From Chinchilla lanigera (lineage: Eukaryota; Chordata; Mammalia; Rodentia; Chinchillidae), in NCBI RefSeq assembly GCF_000276665.1, contig NW_004955473.1:7689542-7753541 (forward strand): a stretch of 64,000 bases of DNA, read 5' to 3'. Both the position numbers and the translations under genes were made by a program. The notes under the pieces were generated by a model that worked only from the letters and a program-made list of their open reading frames with translations, did no database searches and had not been told where the DNA came from. Below are positions 23,740 to 35,797 of this stretch, one piece after another (within the stretch, counting starts at the first letter, position 1; each line of letters begins with the position of its first letter).

Positions 23740-24315
23740 CATTTATGCAAACCTGCTGTTAGTTTCATATCTCAATGGGATCTCTGTATGCACTGAGGTT
23801 ATGGTTCAACAGATGCCAAGGAATGAAGTTGTAAATGAAAGGAGAAGGTTAGGAGAGTTTCCATTGAAAATAATAATAAAGGTATTTTCTGGATTTCCAA
23901 GGGGTGTCCCAAGTTCATAGCAGTATGGTCCCTTGATCCAGAACTATTTATAGATAACCAAATTACAGAAATTGTTCAATTGTGTAGGTATCACCTATAA
24001 CATATGAATCTGTGGATTTAAAATGATCAATTGAATCTCAGCCTTTCTCACCCAGTTCGTCAACATGGAGAGTTTAAATAAGGGTTATAGAGGAGAAAAT
24101 GGCTGTTTTGCATTTTCAATTCCCAAGAACTCAGAAGTTTAATAGAAGGTGGGTGCAACTCCCTTTAGAAGTGAGTAGGCTGCATTCCATCAAGCCTGAG
24201 GGAGTTCATTCTTGGTCTAAAGCCCTAGATCACTGTCTATTCTTATTTTAATTCTTAATAATATGGCTAGTCACACAACTCTATTTCAGACCCTTCCCCT
24301 AGCTAGCTAACTCAT
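23740..24315 (-). mobile_element. LTR family 'X', most continuous copy
   Basis: Shares ordered blocks with 8060-8258 plus 11256-11945 and with 43600-44170: 'ccaaggaatgaagtt', 'gttaggagagtttcc', 'gaaattgttcaattgtg', 'aaaatgatcaattgaatctc', 'gttcattcttggtctaaa' and 'cagacccttcccctagct'. Three copies in the same orientation support a repeat family. LTR identity and orientation are inferred from the antisense poly(A) signal in the first copy. Confidence 0.6.
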
Positions 24316-25075
24316 AAGTTAAACAATAAGACACTTTTTACACTAGGATTACTGTTTTCTTTTATTATTTTGCCAGTTTTTCTTTTTAAATATTTTGTAA
24401 ACTTATCTTCACCTGTCGTACTCCTTACCTTAGCCGAAATTGAAAAACAATATCATAATTTATACTGCCATACTGTATCCAGCACTTACCACTCCCTACT
24501 TCATACTTGACCCAAACTGCATTGCAATCATAGATCTGTAATTACTTTTTCAAATATGCAGAGACAGCTCTTCTCACTAATAAAGGTTATGACCTAGTTT
24601 TTAGGTCAGTGGTGTTGGAGGATACTGTTTGAGATGTTTCTTATCACTCTTCATAGGGCTTAGAGAGAGAAATAGAGAGAGAATTAGATCTTGGGTCTTT
24701 CAGATGGCATCCCATACAGAAGATTAAGACTCAGTAAATGTACAAAGAATCCCTTCCTAATTCAATATCTCCACTCAAAACTGGGGTGACACTGTTGTCT
24801 TTTCTAGAAAAGTAGACCCTGCCTGAGGGATCACCTAGCCCACTCTCTTGGCCCACTAAATCATTAGCAGAAGGCTATTGCTGTCTGTGGCTTCCTTAGA
24901 AACATCAGTGAGATCATCTATCTCAGCCCTATCCTGGGAACTCCCTTAGTCATTTGAGACACTTTTAAGAGATCAGGATGGAGGACCCCACTCAGGGACT
25001 CCCTTTGAATAAGTGAACTCTTAAGAGACCGTGATTAACCCACCTGAGAAACAGTATCTCTTACATATATTCAAA
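24316..25075. other. Unassigned DNA
   Basis: No gene seen. Confidence 0.4.
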
Positions 25076-25088
25076 AAATAAACACCTC

Positions 25089-25189
25089 GGGGCTGGGGAT
25101 TTAGCTCAGCGGCAAAAGCGCCTGCCTGGCAAGCGCAAGGTCGTGAGTTCGGTTCCCGGTACCGGAGAAAAACCAAAAAAAATAAAATA
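25089..25189 (+). mobile_element. Young ID-type SINE ('ID1') at the left edge of the duplication
   Basis: GGTACC-type body with the tail aaaaaccaaaaaaaataaaat. Exact duplication aaataaacacctc at 25076-25088 and 25190-25202. The duplicated 6-kb segment begins inside this element. Confidence 0.96.
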
Positions 25190-25251
25190 AAATAAACACC
25201 TCAATACCTTGTTTAAAGCAGTAGAGAAATAAAAATGTTTAAAAATATCAT

Positions 25252-25368
25252 CCAGGCATGATGGCCCCTGCCTATAATCCTAACTCGTGGGAGGCTAAGG
25301 CAGTGAGTTCAAAGCCAACCTGAGCTACATATCAAGATCCTGTCTCAAAAACAAAAACAAAAATATTT
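25252..25368 (+). mobile_element. B1-type SINE
   Basis: 'ccaggcatgatggcccctgc', 'tgggaggctaaggcagtgag' and 'agatcctgtctcaaaaa' in B1 order. Recurs at 31304-31420. Confidence 0.85.
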
Positions 25369-25512
25369 CCCAGTCATGGTGGCAAAAGCCTATATTGTCA
25401 GCACTCAGGAGGCTAAGGCCAGAGGATCACTGCAAGTTCCAGGCCATCCTGGGTTATATAGTGAGTTCAAGGGCAGCCTGAACTACATAGTGAGACCCTT
25501 TCTTAAACACTG
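25369..25512 (+). mobile_element. B1-type SINE, long form
   Basis: 'cccagtcatggtggcaaaag', 'ggaggctaaggccagagga' and 'gcctgaactacatagtgaga' with a repeated internal block. It directly follows the previous B1. Recurs at 31421-31564. Confidence 0.85.
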
Positions 25513-25589
25513 TCCCACTTTTTTAAACATTGAAAATCTCGAGAAAGAGGATCACTCTACTTTTCTATTCTTACAGCTATTTGAGTTGG

Positions 25590-26455
25590 TTTTTGTGTAA
25601 ATTTATTTATTCATTTTATTAGTACAGGTTTATAATACATGCAGTTTACAATTACCTTGGGGAGTGGATACAAGTACATACTAAAGCTTGTTCCTCTTCC
25701 AATGTCTTCCCCTTACCTTTCCCCTCCCTCTTTCCTCTTCTAACTTTCCTATCACAATTTTCATTCTTGTTGGTATATTATCAGCTCATGTTATGCCATA
25801 TAATGTTTATGTTCATTGATGTTATTAGGTTCCTGTACATGGTATATCTCTTTTACTTATCTCCACTTCTCCTCTTTCTCATACCACACCAGTGGTCCTT
25901 GCACTACTTCCCTATTGCAAGAGATCATACCCTTGTCCTCTTCTATCTGTTCTTTATTATTCTCTTTGTCTGCACTTTACCATACTTTAATGGGAGATAT
26001 CATATTGTATTTAAGCTCAAGGATCTGGTTTACTTTAATCAGCGTTAGGATTATATTTTCCAGGTGCACCCATTTTCCTACCTATACCCCAAATTTGTCA
26101 TTCTTTGTAGCTGAGTAGTAATCTATTGTACATAGATGCTGCATTTTTTTGTCCAGTCCTCTGTCGATGGATATACAGGCTGCTTCCAGAATTTAGCTAT
26201 TATTTTGTTGCTACTGTGTAACACATTGGTGTGCCTGTGTTACTACAATATGATATCTTAGGCTGTTTTAGGATGATACCTAAATGGGGGATCACTATGT
26301 CATGTGGACTTTCTAATTTTGGTTCTTTGAGAAATCTCCATACTGTTTTCTGTAACGGTTATACTAGTTTCATTCCCAGTACCAACTAAGAATTGTTCCT
26401 TTTTCACCACAGCCATGCTAGCATTTATTATTGTTTGATTTTTACTTGCTGTTGC
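25590..26455 (-). mobile_element. L1 3' end (3' UTR and ORF2 C-terminal part)
   Basis: Pyrimidine-rich 3' UTR, then antisense ORF2 landmarks: 'gtagctgagtagtaatctat', 'gctgcttccagaatttagct', 'ggggatcactatgtcatgtg' and 'gtaccaactaagaattgttcc'. Frames are broken. Recurs at 31642-32507. Confidence 0.88.
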
Positions 26456-27486
26456 TTTGTTCTGCTCAGGCCATCAGGGAGATATTTTTATATTACCTGT
26501 ATTTTTGTTACACAGGGAAGAGATCTCACCCAATTTAAAAAAGAAGAAGGTAGGAGGCTCATAGGATCCCTAAAAGTGGAAGCTTCTGCTCTTATCTATA
26601 AGGTTGAGATTTCCTGGTGTCCATGATGAGTTGAAAAAAATAAAATGACACACAAACTTGGAACAACCACATGACCAATGCATTTGACCAAAGAAAATGA
26701 TGAGCATGGCAAAATCAATGTGGCCAACTCATAGGATAGACCAAAATGGCAGACCCATGTGGGGGAATCCATACAGCTCACACACAGTATGAAAAATCCT
26801 GACCCAGCTGATAAACTTTCACGTTGAATCAGAACAGTTGACAAGTATAGCAAAGAAGTGGAGTAGGATGAAACTAGGCCCCGAGAAAGAGACCCACTAA
26901 GCATACCCAGTGATAAAGGCTATCTAGAGTAAAAGCACAGAGAGGACTGAGAGCACAAAAAGGGGTAAGAAGGGATAGGTGATGACTCAAGTAGGAGACA
27001 AAGTTATCAATAGCTATTTTTACCAAAAGGATGAGAAAGCTGAGCAAAATATCATGGAGAACAGAAACATGAGGACAGAACACTATATTTGAACCTGAGT
27101 CACACACATGAAACGTGATCTATTCTGTGACTAGGTTAATAACAAGTTTGTTATTAACGAAATCCCTTGTTATTAAGCTCTTTACGGACACTACCCAGAA
27201 TGAGTGATCAAGACCAGGAAAGACAAGAAACAAAATGGGAGATAATTTAAGGCAGACCTATCAGCCTCTTACTAACGGGGAAAACACAGAAAACATGCAC
27301 TTCCCCTCCTGTCTCCCACATGGTGGGACACACGAGAAATTTTCCCTCACAAGGAGAAAGCTTACTGTGTCCCCAGCTTTTGGGCGGGGAGAGAGGAAAA
27401 GAAAAAAATTCCTCCTCAGCAATAGATTTTGGAGAGAGAGAAACAGATAAACGTGTTCAAAAACATCACACCTCTTTCCTGACACT
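26456..27486. other. Unassigned DNA with a small perfect inverted repeat
   Basis: No gene recognised. An inverted repeat with 11-bp arms lies at 27135-27158 and a third copy of one arm at 27168-27177. Short frames around 26596-27107 and 27235-27485 lack identifiable products. Recurs at 32508-33538. Confidence 0.45.
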
Positions 27487-27965
27487 GCCAGATATATTAC
27501 CAGGTTTTAGCACTGTGGAGTCTACTTCTACAGGGGGTTTCTAGGTTTTTCTGTTCTGAGTGCAGAACTGGCTAAGACAAGTGCAAAAGATAGAGAGGTT
27601 TTACATTTATTAAAGGTAAGAAAAAAAACAAGTCTCTGTAGAGCAAGTTTGGGCCAAGTAAAAGGAAAAGAAGGAAAAGAAGTACACTTTACAGCATAAG
27701 AGCAAATCACTGCAAAAGAACAAAATAGCCTGGAGTTCAATGGTGACTATCTTTTTGTATCTCCCACTCCTCAAGCTGCTGTCAGATCTAGGCTATGCTG
27801 TGCAAAACTGCTCAGGTTCTCACAAGAAATCCACATACAAGGCTTTGAGAAGTGCTCAGCATGTGTCCTGGAACTTTACAACTGACAGGTGATGCCCACT
27901 TTCCTAGACATTCCTAACCTGCTATATCAGAAAGACTCAAAACTCACTTTCTCGAGGCTCTTTGC
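27487..27965 (-). mobile_element. LTR family 'Y' (local name)
   Basis: Similar in order to 53690-54290: 'gccaagtaaaaggaaaagaa', 'gtacactttaca', 'caggttctcacaagaaatcc', 'acatacaaggctttgagaa' and 'acaactgacaggtgatgccc'. The antisense poly(A) signal (catttattaaagg) lies to the left, so the orientation is minus. Recurs at 33539-34017. Confidence 0.55.
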
Positions 27966-28454
27966 CATAAATAAGGCCTTGCACAGTTTACTGCTTCAAT
28001 TATGAAAGGAAATCAGCCCTTCATGGAAAAGCACATTTATTTTTAGGTATCCCTGCCAAGAAATGCAAGTTGAATTATATAGCAGGGACATTTTAGATAA
28101 GAAATATGTTTGAATTAAATCAAGGAGTATATATTTTTTTAATTATGGAAATAGATTATGCACTGTCTTTTCTTTTAAGAGCCTGGCTGGGCACTAATCC
28201 TACTGGAAAGTGTCAACATATGTTGTTCTGTATCATTCTACATATGACAAGTGGATATTTATTGACAAGAAATAAAGAAAACATATGGTCAGAAAATAAT
28301 CTTACTTCAAAAAGCCTAAACCTTATTTTCAGTGTCACCACTTGCTCAGTGAGAAATAGATACTTAAAACCAAACAGCTTTAGTCAAACATTCCAATTGA
28401 CTGTTGAAAATCCTATTTTTTCCTCATAAGAAAAAATGAAAAAGAAAATGTTAG
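27966..28454. other. Unassigned DNA
   Basis: A 107-codon plus-strand frame (28106-28429) has no recognisable domain, and its tail is ordinary AT-rich DNA. I do not call a gene. Recurs at 34018-34506. Confidence 0.4.
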
Positions 28455-29330
28455 TCTAATATATTTTATGAACGTTTTATTTACAATAGCCCACATAGTA
28501 GTTATTAAGAGTATAAGATATAAGTATGCTATATTCTCCAACCAATATTAGCACAAACCTCTTTTCAATGAACTAAAAGAAACTAGCTGTAGAGCTATCT
28601 TAACTCTCTTGTGTATAAATATACTTTTTTTACCCTCTTCTTTTCCCCTTTCCTCTATTACAGTTTGTCTTTTCTTTTGAGCAGTTTCTTCTCAACTCAT
28701 AATATCTCTTGTACATTTTGGATCTTACTCATTCAATTGATCACACTAGGGAGACAATACAATGTTTATATACCCAAGTCTGTTATATTTCACTTATGAC
28801 TATGGTCTTGAGTTGCATCCATTCACCTATAAAAAGTCTCCAGTTTATCCTTCTTTGTGGCTGGCTACTACTCCATTATAAATATAGAAAATATCTTTAT
28901 AATCCACTCCTTGGTTGATAGGCATTTAGGTTGTTTCCAAGATTTAGCTATTACAAATTGTACTGCTATAAACATGGGTGAACATATATCGCTATGGTAT
29001 GATATTTTTCACTTTTCTGGAAAGATACCCAGAAGGGGAATGACTGAGTCAAATGGGACCTCTAATCCTAGTTTTTTAAGGAATCCCCACACTGATTTCC
29101 ACGATGCTTACATAAGTCTGCACTTCCACCAACAGTGGAGAACAGCTCATTTTTTCCCTACAGCCCCTCCAGGCTTTGTTACTACTTAATGTTTTGACAG
29201 GCATCCTTCCTGCATGAAATGGAATCTCACTGTTCTAATTTGCATCTCTGAAATGACCAATAATGCTGAACATTTTTTCATGTATTTACTTGCCATTTGT
29301 ATTTCTTTATTTAAGTAACTACTATGAAGA
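28455..29330 (-). mobile_element. L1 3' end (3' UTR and ORF2 C-terminal part)
   Basis: Antisense ORF2 landmarks: 'gtggctggctactactccat', 'ggttgtttccaagatttagct', 'gggaatgactgagtcaaatg', 'cttccaccaacagtggagaa' and 'aatctcactgttctaatttg'. The part at 28455-28605 is probably the 3' UTR. Frames are broken. Recurs at 34507-35382. Confidence 0.88.
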
Positions 29331-29577
29331 CAACAATACAAAATGTATTAATCATTATAACTCTCCTACAAAACTCTTTTGAAATTCTCTTATTGTTATT
29401 TTTCCCTTTAAAATAAAAAAATCTACATAAAATGGTGAAAGCGCATTCTTAATAAAAATTGTATCACATTTTACCTAGCTCACTCATACTCATTACTAAA
29501 GTGTTCAGTTAGCCCAGATTAGGCAAGGAGTGACTTAGCAAAACTTGTTTCAAAAAGTTTTTTTAAAGCGCTAGAAG

Positions 29578-29745
29578 GCCAGGTGTGGTGGCACACACCT
29601 GTAATCCTAGCAATTGGGAGGCTGAGGCAGGAGGACTGCTCCAAGTTCGAGGACAGCCTGGGCTACAAAGTGAGTTCAATGCCAACCTGAACAGGATAGT
29701 GAAACTCTGTCTCAAAAAGGAAAAAAAAAAAAACAAAAAACTTAA
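29578..29745 (+). mobile_element. B1-type SINE, long form
   Basis: 'ggccaggtgtggtggcacac', 'tgggaggctgaggcaggagg', 'tgggctacaaagtgagttca' and 'actctgtctcaaaaa'. Best preserved B1 here. Recurs at 35630-35797. Confidence 0.95.
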
Positions 29746-30679
29746 AAGTGCTAGGAATGTAGCTGAATGAGATTTGATTCATTGGATTTAACTCACAGCA
29801 CTCAAAAGTATAGTATTTACATAACATTAATTATCTGGTATGTTAATAAAATAGGAGGCTCAGTCTAACACAATATCCTTATCTTTCTGTTCTTTGTGAC
29901 TTTTTAAAGGAGATCACTCCATAAACTAATAAGCATTGAACAACGAATCTTATAAAATACAACTGAAAGAATAAAGTCATAAATATCGCTAGAGAAACGT
30001 AAAGAGAATCTCTTATGTGATCTTTTCTGTAAGTTTGCACTAAACATGTCCAATCGTCCAATATATCACATTGTACTGTAGCACTTTGCCTTACCCATAC
30101 AATTTGATTATTACATTTCTTAATGAAGATTTTATGGAATTTATACATATCAATTTACCTATTGTTCTCTGATTAAGTTATATATTAGGCATACATAGAA
30201 TCTCACATTCTGAACAGTACCTCATTGCCCTTCAGTAAAAGTTTGTTGTTTTTTTCTAATGCTGTCTTATGTAGGATTTTTATCTGAGTTTTGAAGATTT
30301 AATGTGATTTCTACTTGTAGAAATATGATGTAAATTTTTTTTCAAATTTCCATCTCACTCATTATAGATTTCTCAACAAAAGTGAAAGGATAAATTTGTA
30401 ATTTTCCCTTCAATTTCATTAATCATACCAAAATCTTAAGCCTCTTTTTTCATTATTCAAGTAGTAGTAAAATGTTTCCTTTTGTAGAATGTCTAGATTA
30501 TTTTTTGTTAGCACACCACAGATGATAGACTTATGATTCATCTAATAATAAATTATAGCTTCACTTTCATATAGGAAGAAATATTAGAGTAAAAAGGATC
30601 TTACTTATTGACATCAAAATTAAGAATAAAATATGTATTTTTATTTTTTGTCTTATTAAAAGGACTGCAATAATCTTGG
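29746..30679. other. Unique AT-rich DNA
   Basis: No gene or repeat recognised. Recurs at 35798-36731. Confidence 0.45.
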
Positions 30680-30952
30680 TCATCATGTTTCAGTGATACA
30701 TGCACATCCATATTCATGGAAGCATAATTCATAATATCTTAATATTGGAAATAGCTCCCATGTATACATCAACAGATAAATAGATAAAGACAAATTGGTA
30801 TTATAACATAGGGGAGCATTACTTTACCATTTAAAAGAAGGTATATTGGGGCCATTTATAGGAAAATGGAAGCACCCTGAGACCATAATGTAAAGTGAAA
30901 TGTCAGAAAAACAAGCTTTCATAACACATGGTTTCTCTTATTTGAAAAAGAA
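30680..30952 (+). mobile_element. L1 ORF2 end, sense, cut by an ID and the duplication junction
   Basis: 'gatacatgcacatccatatt', 'gaagcataattcataatatc' and 'ggaaaatggaagcaccctga' follow the end of ORF2. In copy 2 (36732-37356) the L1 continues beyond the ID into its 3' UTR. Here it stops at the junction. Confidence 0.8.
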
Positions 30953-31053
30953 GGGCTGGGGATTTAGCTCAGTGGCACAGTGCCTGCCTGGCAAGCGCAA
31001 GGTCCTGAGTTCAATTCTCAGTATCGGAAAAAAACCAAAAAAATAAAATAAAA
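30953..31053 (+). mobile_element. Hybrid ID-type SINE at the duplication junction
   Basis: The body equals ID2 of copy 2 (ctcagtggcacagtgcctgc, gtcctgagttcaattctcag). The tail after position 31034 (ccaaaaaaataaaataaaa) instead resembles the tail of ID1 at 25160-25189. The left flank carries the ID2 duplication gaaaaagaa without a matching right partner. See findings. Confidence 0.85.
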
Positions 31054-31153
31054 NNNNNNNNNNNNNNNNNNNNNNNNNNNNNNNNNNNNNNNNNNNNNNN
31101 NNNNNNNNNNNNNNNNNNNNNNNNNNNNNNNNNNNNNNNNNNNNNNNNNNNNN
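31054..31153. other. Assembly gap, 100 N
   Basis: Exactly 100 N, a placeholder length. It lies between the two tandem copies, with ID sequence on both sides. Confidence 0.97.
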
Positions 31154-31241
31154 TAGCTCAGCGGCAAAAGCGCCTGCCTGGCAAGCGCAAGGTCGTGAGT
31201 TCGGTTCCCGGTACCGGAGAAAAACCAAAAAAAATAAAATA
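31154..31241 (+). mobile_element. ID1 copy, 5' end lost in the gap
   Basis: Identical to ID1 from its A-box region to the tail, followed by the same aaataaacacctc (31242-31254). The first bases of the element fall in the gap. Confidence 0.93.
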
Positions 31242-31641
31242 AAATAAACACCTCAATACCTTGTTTAAAGCAGTAGAGAAATAAAAATGTTTAAAAATAT
31301 CATCCAGGCATGATGGCCCCTGCCTATAATCCTAACTCGTGGGAGGCTAAGGCAGTGAGTTCAAAGCCAACCTGAGCTACATATCAAGATCCTGTCTCAA
31401 AAACAAAAACAAAAATATTTCCCAGTCATGGTGGCAAAAGCCTATATTGTCAGCACTCAGGAGGCTAAGGCCAGAGGATCACTGCAAGTTCCAGGCCATC
31501 CTGGGTTATATAGTGAGTTCAAGGGCAGCCTGAACTACATAGTGAGACCCTTTCTTAAACACTGTCCCACTTTTTTAAACATTGAAAATCTCGAGAAAGA
31601 GGATCACTCTACTTTTCTATTCTTACAGCTATTTGAGTTGG

Positions 31642-32507
31642 TTTTTGTGTAAATTTATTTATTCATTTTATTAGTACAGGTTTATAATACATGCAGTTTA
31701 CAATTACCTTGGGGAGTGGATACAAGTACATACTAAAGCTTGTTCCTCTTCCAATGTCTTCCCCTTACCTTTCCCCTCCCTCTTTCCTCTTCTAACTTTC
31801 CTATCACAATTTTCATTCTTGTTGGTATATTATCAGCTCATGTTATGCCATATAATGTTTATGTTCATTGATGTTATTAGGTTCCTGTACATGGTATATC
31901 TCTTTTACTTATCTCCACTTCTCCTCTTTCTCATACCACACCAGTGGTCCTTGCACTACTTCCCTATTGCAAGAGATCATACCCTTGTCCTCTTCTATCT
32001 GTTCTTTATTATTCTCTTTGTCTGCACTTTACCATACTTTAATGGGAGATATCATATTGTATTTAAGCTCAAGGATCTGGTTTACTTTAATCAGCGTTAG
32101 GATTATATTTTCCAGGTGCACCCATTTTCCTACCTATACCCCAAATTTGTCATTCTTTGTAGCTGAGTAGTAATCTATTGTACATAGATGCTGCATTTTT
32201 TTGTCCAGTCCTCTGTCGATGGATATACAGGCTGCTTCCAGAATTTAGCTATTATTTTGTTGCTACTGTGTAACACATTGGTGTGCCTGTGTTACTACAA
32301 TATGATATCTTAGGCTGTTTTAGGATGATACCTAAATGGGGGATCACTATGTCATGTGGACTTTCTAATTTTGGTTCTTTGAGAAATCTCCATACTGTTT
32401 TCTGTAACGGTTATACTAGTTTCATTCCCAGTACCAACTAAGAATTGTTCCTTTTTCACCACAGCCATGCTAGCATTTATTATTGTTTGATTTTTACTTG
32501 CTGTTGC
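31642..32507 (-). mobile_element. L1 3' end, copy 2
   Basis: Second copy of the 25590-26455 element, same landmarks and frame breaks. Confidence 0.88.
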
Positions 32508-33538
32508 TTTGTTCTGCTCAGGCCATCAGGGAGATATTTTTATATTACCTGTATTTTTGTTACACAGGGAAGAGATCTCACCCAATTTAAAAAAGAAGAA
32601 GGTAGGAGGCTCATAGGATCCCTAAAAGTGGAAGCTTCTGCTCTTATCTATAAGGTTGAGATTTCCTGGTGTCCATGATGAGTTGAAAAAAATAAAATGA
32701 CACACAAACTTGGAACAACCACATGACCAATGCATTTGACCAAAGAAAATGATGAGCATGGCAAAATCAATGTGGCCAACTCATAGGATAGACCAAAATG
32801 GCAGACCCATGTGGGGGAATCCATACAGCTCACACACAGTATGAAAAATCCTGACCCAGCTGATAAACTTTCACGTTGAATCAGAACAGTTGACAAGTAT
32901 AGCAAAGAAGTGGAGTAGGATGAAACTAGGCCCCGAGAAAGAGACCCACTAAGCATACCCAGTGATAAAGGCTATCTAGAGTAAAAGCACAGAGAGGACT
33001 GAGAGCACAAAAAGGGGTAAGAAGGGATAGGTGATGACTCAAGTAGGAGACAAAGTTATCAATAGCTATTTTTACCAAAAGGATGAGAAAGCTGAGCAAA
33101 ATATCATGGAGAACAGAAACATGAGGACAGAACACTATATTTGAACCTGAGTCACACACATGAAACGTGATCTATTCTGTGACTAGGTTAATAACAAGTT
33201 TGTTATTAACGAAATCCCTTGTTATTAAGCTCTTTACGGACACTACCCAGAATGAGTGATCAAGACCAGGAAAGACAAGAAACAAAATGGGAGATAATTT
33301 AAGGCAGACCTATCAGCCTCTTACTAACGGGGAAAACACAGAAAACATGCACTTCCCCTCCTGTCTCCCACATGGTGGGACACACGAGAAATTTTCCCTC
33401 ACAAGGAGAAAGCTTACTGTGTCCCCAGCTTTTGGGCGGGGAGAGAGGAAAAGAAAAAAATTCCTCCTCAGCAATAGATTTTGGAGAGAGAGAAACAGAT
33501 AAACGTGTTCAAAAACATCACACCTCTTTCCTGACACT

Positions 33539-34017
33539 GCCAGATATATTACCAGGTTTTAGCACTGTGGAGTCTACTTCTACAGGGGGTTTCTAGGTTT
33601 TTCTGTTCTGAGTGCAGAACTGGCTAAGACAAGTGCAAAAGATAGAGAGGTTTTACATTTATTAAAGGTAAGAAAAAAAACAAGTCTCTGTAGAGCAAGT
33701 TTGGGCCAAGTAAAAGGAAAAGAAGGAAAAGAAGTACACTTTACAGCATAAGAGCAAATCACTGCAAAAGAACAAAATAGCCTGGAGTTCAATGGTGACT
33801 ATCTTTTTGTATCTCCCACTCCTCAAGCTGCTGTCAGATCTAGGCTATGCTGTGCAAAACTGCTCAGGTTCTCACAAGAAATCCACATACAAGGCTTTGA
33901 GAAGTGCTCAGCATGTGTCCTGGAACTTTACAACTGACAGGTGATGCCCACTTTCCTAGACATTCCTAACCTGCTATATCAGAAAGACTCAAAACTCACT
34001 TTCTCGAGGCTCTTTGC
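33539..34017 (-). mobile_element. LTR family 'Y', copy 2
   Basis: Second copy of the 27487-27965 element. Confidence 0.55.
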
Positions 34018-34506
34018 CATAAATAAGGCCTTGCACAGTTTACTGCTTCAATTATGAAAGGAAATCAGCCCTTCATGGAAAAGCACATTTATTTTTAGGT
34101 ATCCCTGCCAAGAAATGCAAGTTGAATTATATAGCAGGGACATTTTAGATAAGAAATATGTTTGAATTAAATCAAGGAGTATATATTTTTTTAATTATGG
34201 AAATAGATTATGCACTGTCTTTTCTTTTAAGAGCCTGGCTGGGCACTAATCCTACTGGAAAGTGTCAACATATGTTGTTCTGTATCATTCTACATATGAC
34301 AAGTGGATATTTATTGACAAGAAATAAAGAAAACATATGGTCAGAAAATAATCTTACTTCAAAAAGCCTAAACCTTATTTTCAGTGTCACCACTTGCTCA
34401 GTGAGAAATAGATACTTAAAACCAAACAGCTTTAGTCAAACATTCCAATTGACTGTTGAAAATCCTATTTTTTCCTCATAAGAAAAAATGAAAAAGAAAA
34501 TGTTAG

Positions 34507-35382
34507 TCTAATATATTTTATGAACGTTTTATTTACAATAGCCCACATAGTAGTTATTAAGAGTATAAGATATAAGTATGCTATATTCTCCAACCAATAT
34601 TAGCACAAACCTCTTTTCAATGAACTAAAAGAAACTAGCTGTAGAGCTATCTTAACTCTCTTGTGTATAAATATACTTTTTTTACCCTCTTCTTTTCCCC
34701 TTTCCTCTATTACAGTTTGTCTTTTCTTTTGAGCAGTTTCTTCTCAACTCATAATATCTCTTGTACATTTTGGATCTTACTCATTCAATTGATCACACTA
34801 GGGAGACAATACAATGTTTATATACCCAAGTCTGTTATATTTCACTTATGACTATGGTCTTGAGTTGCATCCATTCACCTATAAAAAGTCTCCAGTTTAT
34901 CCTTCTTTGTGGCTGGCTACTACTCCATTATAAATATAGAAAATATCTTTATAATCCACTCCTTGGTTGATAGGCATTTAGGTTGTTTCCAAGATTTAGC
35001 TATTACAAATTGTACTGCTATAAACATGGGTGAACATATATCGCTATGGTATGATATTTTTCACTTTTCTGGAAAGATACCCAGAAGGGGAATGACTGAG
35101 TCAAATGGGACCTCTAATCCTAGTTTTTTAAGGAATCCCCACACTGATTTCCACGATGCTTACATAAGTCTGCACTTCCACCAACAGTGGAGAACAGCTC
35201 ATTTTTTCCCTACAGCCCCTCCAGGCTTTGTTACTACTTAATGTTTTGACAGGCATCCTTCCTGCATGAAATGGAATCTCACTGTTCTAATTTGCATCTC
35301 TGAAATGACCAATAATGCTGAACATTTTTTCATGTATTTACTTGCCATTTGTATTTCTTTATTTAAGTAACTACTATGAAGA
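34507..35382 (-). mobile_element. L1 3' end, copy 2
   Basis: Second copy of the 28455-29330 element. Confidence 0.88.
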
Positions 35383-35629
35383 CAACAATACAAAATGTAT
35401 TAATCATTATAACTCTCCTACAAAACTCTTTTGAAATTCTCTTATTGTTATTTTTCCCTTTAAAATAAAAAAATCTACATAAAATGGTGAAAGCGCATTC
35501 TTAATAAAAATTGTATCACATTTTACCTAGCTCACTCATACTCATTACTAAAGTGTTCAGTTAGCCCAGATTAGGCAAGGAGTGACTTAGCAAAACTTGT
35601 TTCAAAAAGTTTTTTTAAAGCGCTAGAAG

Positions 35630-35797
35630 GCCAGGTGTGGTGGCACACACCTGTAATCCTAGCAATTGGGAGGCTGAGGCAGGAGGACTGCTCCAAGTTC
35701 GAGGACAGCCTGGGCTACAAAGTGAGTTCAATGCCAACCTGAACAGGATAGTGAAACTCTGTCTCAAAAAGGAAAAAAAAAAAAACAAAAAACTTAA
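35630..35797 (+). mobile_element. B1-type SINE, copy 2
   Basis: Second copy of the 29578-29745 element. Confidence 0.95.

Larger units (their letters stand above)
25102..31034 (+). repeat. Tandem segment, copy 1 (5,933 bp)
   Basis: The sequence recurs at 31154-37086 with a constant offset of 6,052 bp. All open frames in the two copies are the same length and identical in translation, and all stretches compared by eye are identical. Copy 1 begins inside ID1 and ends inside a second ID ('ID2') at the poly(A) start. It contains two B1s, two antisense L1 ends, an antisense LTR, a third B1 and the beginning of a sense L1 end. Confidence 0.95.

Noticed and set aside
28106..28429. 107-codon plus-strand open frame, present in both tandem copies
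   Set aside because: No recognisable domain, AT-rich composition like its surroundings, no promoter or splice context. Its recurrence only reflects the 6-kb duplication.
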